Origin: Trileptium ribeirensis
Taxonomy: Eukaryota; Nematoda; Enoplea; Enoplida; Thoracostomopsidae
NCBI GenBank assembly: GCA_030248225.1
Contig: JASANE010001626.1
Coordinates: 1-64,000 of the forward strand
Direction: 5' to 3'
Length of the DNA stretch: 64,000 bases
The notes below the pieces were generated by a model. The model had not been told where the DNA came from and ran no database searches. It saw nothing but the letters and a program-made list of their open reading frames with translations. Shown in pieces: positions 58,620-64,000 of the stretch (within the stretch, counting starts at the first letter, position 1; every line of letters begins with the position of its first letter). A program made the position numbers and the translations under genes.

Positions 58620-60310
58620 TCAGTTACTGTCACCTAATGACTGGCATCGTGGGCTCGTTTTGCGTTGCAAAGCCTGTGTCGAGACATGGTCTGCGACACA
58701 ATGGTACCTGTATGACCAGATTAGGCAAAGAACATGTGAAAACCAGTTTTTCGTCATTTTGCCGCAGAAGATGAAGTCGAAGCTCATAATGACCAAATAA
58801 AGGGCACATCGTCAGCACTTTTGTTATCCAACCTAAAAATTTCACCGAAATCCGTCCGTCCAACAACAACATATGAGTGACACCGACAGACAAAAAAGAA
58901 ATTTTCACTATCTTTACCCATAACTCTCTAACTAGAAACTCTGCTCTCTCCTCCCGCTCGGTTTCAATTAACGCTAGTATTCAAATGTTACAATTTTTAT
59001 ATCACTGCACACAAACGTTATTTTTAAACACAAATCCGCACGTTAGCTCATTCATTGGCATATTTACTCTAAATATAATAAATTATTGACTTACTCGCGA
59101 ATTTTTGTTGCAGTTGAATACGAAACTACGTCGTCAAAAAATTTGGCCGTCAAATCCTGAGACGAAGCGAGAACGTTGCGTTGAAGAAAATTTCGCAAAT
59201 TTTGCTAAAAAGATCATGGGTGGAATGAATAAATACAATAAAAATCCTCTATTCGAAAACCAAACTACTAGACATGGACGTGGTTAAATTTTATAGTATG
59301 TAATTAACGTGTATGCCACACCAAAGAGTGGACACGGACCGGGCATGATCGCTATGAATTCAAGCATGAAATGTTAGCTATGCTGGTTTTTGCGTGATAT
59401 TTAAAATTGTGCGAAAATGGCCCGACCCTAAAGACCACCCACAGCCCCGTAATGACATGGTGCAGCAACAACGGTCTCCGACTGTAATACCATCGTATTC
59501 AGTGTGCTGGAAAACCTGTATAAAGGGCTGTTTTGACGCTCGCACACCGCAATAACATGCTACAAAAGCAAAAAATGTGTTCTGTGTGAATAAATAGTCA
59601 GACTTTTAAATCATCCCATATATCTCCTTAAAGGATATGATACAGCAACAACAGCTCTCCGAAAGCAATACCGTCGTATTCAAGGTATTTCAAATCCTAT
59701 ATAAAAAATTTGACGTTCCCCACTCCCGCAATACAACACCATAAAAGTAAAAGTCTTATGTGGGAATAGGTCTTCAGACCTTAAGGCCGCCATATCACAC
59801 TATAAAGGCATCATACAGCAAACACACGTCTCCGCGGCAATTATACCGTTGTCTTCAGCGTTCTCGAAAATTTAACGATTGCGGAACGGTCGTACCCTGC
59901 AATAACATGACAGAAAGCAAAAATTGGTGCCACGTAAAAATGCATCTACGTACCCTATTTGGGTTGACATACTATTTTTCTGTAGCCTTGATGAGCCGAT
60001 TTCGCTGCGAAACCTCTATGTCATAGTTCGCGAAAGAAATATACCCGGCTGGCCAAATTTCACAAAGTGTGACCCTTGACCATTTTGGGCCCACTTTGAC
60101 CCGGAAGACATGGACGGAGGGTTTAGCGTCTAATGAAAGTACACAAATAGGCTGAATTTGTAATCAAATAAAAAATTTGCGAATATCCGTCCATGCGGTG
60201 ATAAATTATGATCTGCACAGATGGACAAACAAAAACTTTTTTACGATTCTTGACGGTTCCAAAACTATAGGAAGAATCTCATCTCACTCCACTCTCTCGG
60301 TTTCAATTAA
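58620..60310 (+). repeat. Family X-related sequence, fragmented
   Basis: A first end at about 58.62-58.97 kb (AGAAATTTTCACTATC, CTAGAAACTCTGC, CGCTCGGTTTCAATTAACG) and a second ending near 60.31 kb (TTTTACGATTCTTGACGG, CTCTCTCGGTTTCAATTAAT) bracket the candidate exon at 59114. Diverged subrepeats (ACCATCGTATTCAGTGTGC, GCAATAACATG) lie near 59.49, 59.67 and 59.84 kb. Confidence 0.5.
59114..59287 (+). CDS. Possible 3'-terminal exon, unknown protein
   Basis: A plausible acceptor (ATTTTTGTTGCAG, ending at 59113) precedes an open frame of 58 codons. The frame is rich in Lys, Asn and Arg (NTKLRRQKIWPSNPETKRER, then EENFANFAKKI) and ends at TAA. Codon use differs from the surrounding repeat DNA and there is no repeat match in the window. 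No upstream partner exon was identified, so this stays a candidate only. Confidence 0.3.
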   Translation: MNTKLRRQKIWPSNPETKRERCVEENFANFAKKIMGGMNKYNKNPLFENQTTRHGRG

Positions 60311-60630
60311 TTACATTACTGAGCATAATAGTCCATTCCCCCAACAAAAGTATTTTTATAATCAACATTGAAATCTAACAATAGCAAATTACATATTATT
60401 TTATGTTTCACTTGTATGCTTGATTGCGGTTAATCAGCGTAAGACTCTAAAATCACAAAATTTAGGCAAACATTTTTATAAGTATACTATAATAGTAAGT
60501 AATATATTAATATCAAATAAAATAGTAATAATTATTAAATTATTTTTAACTTGCAGCTATCAGAAGCGTTACCGCAGTTTCTCTAACACCACCATAATAT
60601 TTGTTTTAACGCGGTATAACATAACGAAGC

Positions 60631-60897
60631 ATGAAGTTCGATAATTATTATGAAGAGTCGATGCAATTTGTTTCTACTGAAGAGTGCGCCACTCTCCAGT
60701 TTTCGGTTAATCACAGTACGCTGCGAGCAATTTCCAAAACCATACCCGCTACAGGAACAAATACTTGTACTATTTACGAACTTCAAGCTCAAAATGTTCC
60801 CAAGTTCAAGAATACGCCATCAAGTTTCAAAGATTATTGCATGCTCCCACTAAAAATAATTACTTCTACGCTATTCAGCCAAGTGTTTCCTTTGTAA
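60631..60897 (+). CDS. Weak plus-strand open frame, uncertain
   Basis: An 88-codon frame from an ATG preceded by an in-frame stop. Its composition is reasonable (VSTEECATLQFSVNHST, then TGTNTCTIYELQAQNVPKFK). Its last 34 bp overlap the better-supported minus-strand exon. No splice sites, homology or downstream partner support it. Confidence 0.15.
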   Translation: MKFDNYYEESMQFVSTEECATLQFSVNHSTLRAISKTIPATGTNTCTIYELQAQNVPKFKNTPSSFKDYCMLPLKIITSTLFSQVFPL

Positions 60898-61025
60898 AAT
60901 TGCTCCAGTGACACACAAAGGCCTTCAGCGCAAACTTGAACGGGAAACGAAATTGACGATAGCGCTTCATCGTACGCACGGCGAAATTGAATCAGCAACT
61001 CATCTTCGTCACCATCTGAAACCAT
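60864..61025 (-). CDS. Candidate first (or internal) exon, acidic start, unknown protein
   Basis: On the minus strand ATG at 61025-61023 opens a 54-codon frame: MVSDGDEDELLIQFRRAYDE, then SFPVQVCAEGLCVSLEQFYK and GNTWLNSVE. A donor GTAATT follows at 60863 in phase 0. Codon choice and composition look genuinely coding. Alternatively TTTCAG at 61019-61014 could act as an acceptor, making it an internal exon. It could be the 5' end of the gene whose exons start at 29006, but that join needs another exon because the phases differ (0 against 2). I recognise no family. Confidence 0.5.
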
Positions 61026-61269
61026 AGTATGAATTAGTGTCCCAATGAATAACTTAATAAAAAAGTTACATAAGCTATATCGACATAACCCACAAAATAC
61101 TAATCAATGCCTAGACCATGTGAGAAGTAGTTTGAAGATCATTTCAGGCTGGAAGCTTTTTGCGATTGGCATATTTACACTCGAACGCAAGCGCCGTATT
61201 GGTTTGCCCATATTCAACACCAACTCAGGCTGGCCCAGTGCAGTCGTCATCTAGGTCTGGCTAGTCCTA

Positions 61270-61420
61270 AGTAAAGGGGGGCGGTCGGGGGCCCCCGGCA
61301 TTTTCGGCTGCCCCCCTCCCCCGCTCAAAGCCCGCTGCTCAGAAAAATAAACGTCTAAACGCGATAAAATCCGGCAAAAAAAATTGGCCCCTGGCAAAAT
61401 CTGGCACCCCCTACAGGTGA
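61270..61420. repeat. Family V fragment with G/C tracts
   Basis: GTCGGGGGCCCCCGGCATTT is followed by CCCCCCTCCCCCGCTC and CCCCTGGCAAAATCTGGCAC. Confidence 0.45.
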
Positions 61421-62234
61421 CCGGTTATAATTTGCGAGGTTTGGACTAGCCAATAGATAGCTAAAGTTTAGTTGAAAGATGGTAAAATTTTTGACTATTT
61501 TGTACGAAAACGAGATTCCTTATGCGCACATAGCGCAGCACAAGGTGTATTTAAAATAATGATAGCAGCGCGTATAACGTGATAAATAAACGTATTAGCC
61601 CATCAAACACCTACAGTAGGAAAATCACTAATTCATCTAAAATTTAGAAATTTTTACATTTTTCGGTTTTTCAACTTGAAATCGAAATCGGCTGCTCCAA
61701 GAATTTCAGATTCAATACAAAAACATTTTCAGATTACTTACAAAAAGATAACAAGCCAATTATAAAAATTTACAAATTTTCAGTTAATAATAATACTATC
61801 AAATTAATAGCATTAGCATAATAATGGACATAATTTTAATGTTACAACTCCATTTCGTAATGAACGGCTACGGAATCGCTTAATACTTTTAAAAACTATT
61901 CATTCAAAACGATAAAGATAAACCAATTCGTTCAACCAGCTGACGCTGCTGTACACTTTACTGGTCCCACCGGTGACAAAGGTTATTCGTGACAGAAACG
62001 AGGAAACACAAATACAACACAGTAACGATGGCCATAAATTACGTCTAGTAGTTATTTCAGGACAAGCAGCATTGTTAATAGCTGAACCATACGTCAGGAG
62101 ATATCCATATTTAACGGTTAAAACAAGAAAATTTCTGACAATTATTTTTACTTACGTCTCTATCGTAACGAAAATGTGTTTAAAGCTGTTGTGTACGCTC
62201 ACACTCGACCATATTGAGAAATGTCATGAAGAAC

Positions 62235-62475
62235 CTCTGCGGTTGAAAACACGCACATAGTCAGCGGGATCTAGACTCCACATTACCACCGTACGGACAT
62301 ATACGCTATGCCCCGAAATCCAAAATTAACAGACAAGCTGACGCTCTATAACAACTGGCAGTGCGAATTGCGGAGCAGAAACCCAAAGAAACTGATGAAT
62401 AGGAATTTGATAAGGCCAGGTTGGCTGCTGCCGAATACAACGCTAATAACTGTGAGAGATTTGAGAAAGCTGCTA
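62235..62475 (+). pseudogene. Coding relic, charged Ala-rich helix, with in-frame stops
   Basis: One plus-strand frame reads HSQRDLDSTLPPYGHIRYAP, then KSKINRQADAL, a stop, QLAVRIAEQKPKETDE, a stop, and EFDKARLAAAEYNANNCERF before EKAARK and a stop. The charged, Ala-rich sequence on both sides of single TAA/TAG codons looks like a decayed coding exon. An adjacent frame is open over the same DNA but has poorer composition. The family is unknown; it could be host or transposon-derived. Confidence 0.35.
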
Positions 62476-62619
62476 GAAAATAAAGTTAATTTGACGGTTT
62501 CCCGGGATGGCTTTGAGTGCCGCCTGATCTTAACAACTAAAAGACATGTAAGTTGGCAAATATTTTCATCATCCGCAAACTGTTCGTTGTTCCCTGCGCA
62601 GATACAGGCGGCACATGTG

Positions 62620-62875
62620 GCAGTCTCTGTGTTTTGTTCGGTGATGGTAATAAGACGGACGTTTGCAAAGGTTTTCGTCAGTAAGTGTAAAAAAACGGAC
62701 GTAACAACGTTCGTTTATAAATGAACGTTACAACGTTCGTTTGAGTTTACGTTCGTTCATAAACAACCGCGAAAAAACCGTTCTAACATACGCTAATAAT
62801 TTTGCTTACGTTTGCAACCTAACGTTTTATCGTGTTCATTTTTAAGCACTTATTTTTATCCGTGACTTGCATATT
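62620..62875. repeat. Possible decayed Tc1-type MITE
   Basis: The right side GCACTTATTTTTATCCGTGA resembles the right terminus of the MITEs at 16786 and 26573. The left side has a GTGATGG..TAAG remnant near 62.64 kb. The centre is palindromic (AACGTTCGTTTATAAATGAACGTT). The boundaries are uncertain. Confidence 0.35.
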
Positions 62876-62999
62876 GGATGGAAGCTGCTCAGTTTTCAGT
62901 CAAAATATTTCTAATCAAAGCCTATACCGCTGTTTTGTGAGCCGCTCAATATTCACAAATTTAAGCATTGATGCTAGCGAACAACATATATTCGAGCCG

Positions 63000-64000
63000 T
63001 TTTGCCCGTGATCTGTTGTGCGGCCTTAAATGTGTCATTTGTAATAGGGCAAAATTATAAGTTGGTTAACATTTTAAAATTATCTAATTAACGTGCTGCT
63101 CGCGTCTGAAAAGTATGCCTCCAAATTAAAAACCCTACGTTTTCAACTAGAAGCTATATAGTCTTTATATTTTGAAATAGCAAAATTTTCCTGAACACGC
63201 TCAAATCCACGTTTGGCAGAAACGGCTTGAGGATAAAAAGTTAACTGGAGTTTCACGAAATAGCCACTAACGCTACAAAAATAACCACTTTGCCTCTCTG
63301 TGTTGCGCATAAATTATTCATCACTGATGTGATGGAGCTTTATTTCAATTTGACGCGTAATATTGGTGCAATTTGTCATAGTATCAATTGCTTTTGTGAG
63401 TAAAAATGAATGATTAATTATGATGTAATAACTTACGCAGCAAAGGCAAGAAACTAACCAAAATTCCAAATTTTGAGCGAGCTGGGACCAGCGTTCTTTT
63501 TATTTGTAGCGCGACATCTAAGGCCTGATCCTAACTTTAGTTGCTGGGAAACTGTGGATTGTTTGTTTTCCTGAGATATACCGTCCGCTGAGGTAGAAGC
63601 GTTACCGTGTAGTGTTTTGTTGCTGACTGCAGCGAGCGATGACGAATCTAAACTTACAGACTATAAAAGAAACTGTGTAAACGTAACCTCTGTAGCCGGC
63701 CTCACGTGATCATGTTCACATCAGACGATTCTTCAACAAATTTTCAAAACAAAAATTACGCTAATATTAACAATATGGCACGTGGTACATTATGCAATAT
63801 CTCATTCATTTGGCTTTCAAAACGGCACGTGGAACAATATTCAATATCCCATTCATTTGGCTTTATTAAATCTTTCTCCAACAAACAAATATTAAGTCAT
63901 AAAATCTGGAAATCAACTTAAAAACCAAAAGTCACCACAAGGATTACGCTTCACATAAACCAAATTTTCCGGCAAATCGATTTTATTAGATAACCGTTTG
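63000..64000. other. Non-coding tail with a 47-bp tandem duplicate
   Basis: No exon recognised. Near 63777-63870 the word GGCACGTGG..CAATAT..TCATTCATTTGGCTTT occurs twice at a 47-bp offset. Confidence 0.45.

Overview
This window looks like AT-rich, intron-bearing, repeat-dense genomic DNA from an invertebrate animal. Long stretches carry no coding sequence, introns follow GT-AG rules, and non-LTR retrotransposon and DNA-transposon relics are everywhere. Five TTAGGC/GCCTAA units at the centre of a foldback near 37.5 kb match the nematode telomere hexamer. A nematode is therefore my best guess, but nothing here proves it.

The one well-supported host gene is on the minus strand. Five exons (29006-28762, 21820-21432, 17259-17139, 16006-15506 and 11777-7354) have GT donors, AG acceptors and fully compatible phases. 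Together they give about 1,892 residues ending at a TAA at 7354-7356. The product is Ser/Thr-rich and basic, with acidic, poly-Gln, RS-like and SP-site patches, so it is probably a disordered nuclear protein. I recognise no catalytic domain. The 5' end of the gene was not found. A convincing minus-strand coding exon at 61025-60864 could belong to it or to another gene.

The introns and flanks are filled with repeats. Family X is a dispersed TIR-like element built around 160-185 bp satellite-like subrepeats. Family Z is a ~165-170 bp satellite seen at three or four loci. There is a hAT-like family with CAGGGA...TCCCTG ends and perfect 8-bp target-site duplications. Two short Tc1-type MITEs, two foldback elements and a 1.6 kb TIR element with periodic poly-C tracts are also present. 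A frameshifted R1/LOA/I-type non-LTR retrotransposon with RNase H (about 33.6-30.6 kb) and a CR1-like RT tail (27.4-27.8 kb) complete the set.

The most informative repeat locus is 50.4-54.4 kb. A hAT-like element with TSD CCACGTAT was split by a 2.83 kb insertion holding two ~0.78 kb tandem units, and a second hAT-like copy with TSD GTAAGTAG later inserted in one unit. From about 40.45 to 45.8 kb the DNA becomes visibly more GC-rich with no recognisable gene, and a degenerate 69-bp coding-like tandem repeat follows. The last 5 kb (59-64 kb) holds small possible exons and coding relics of uncertain identity.
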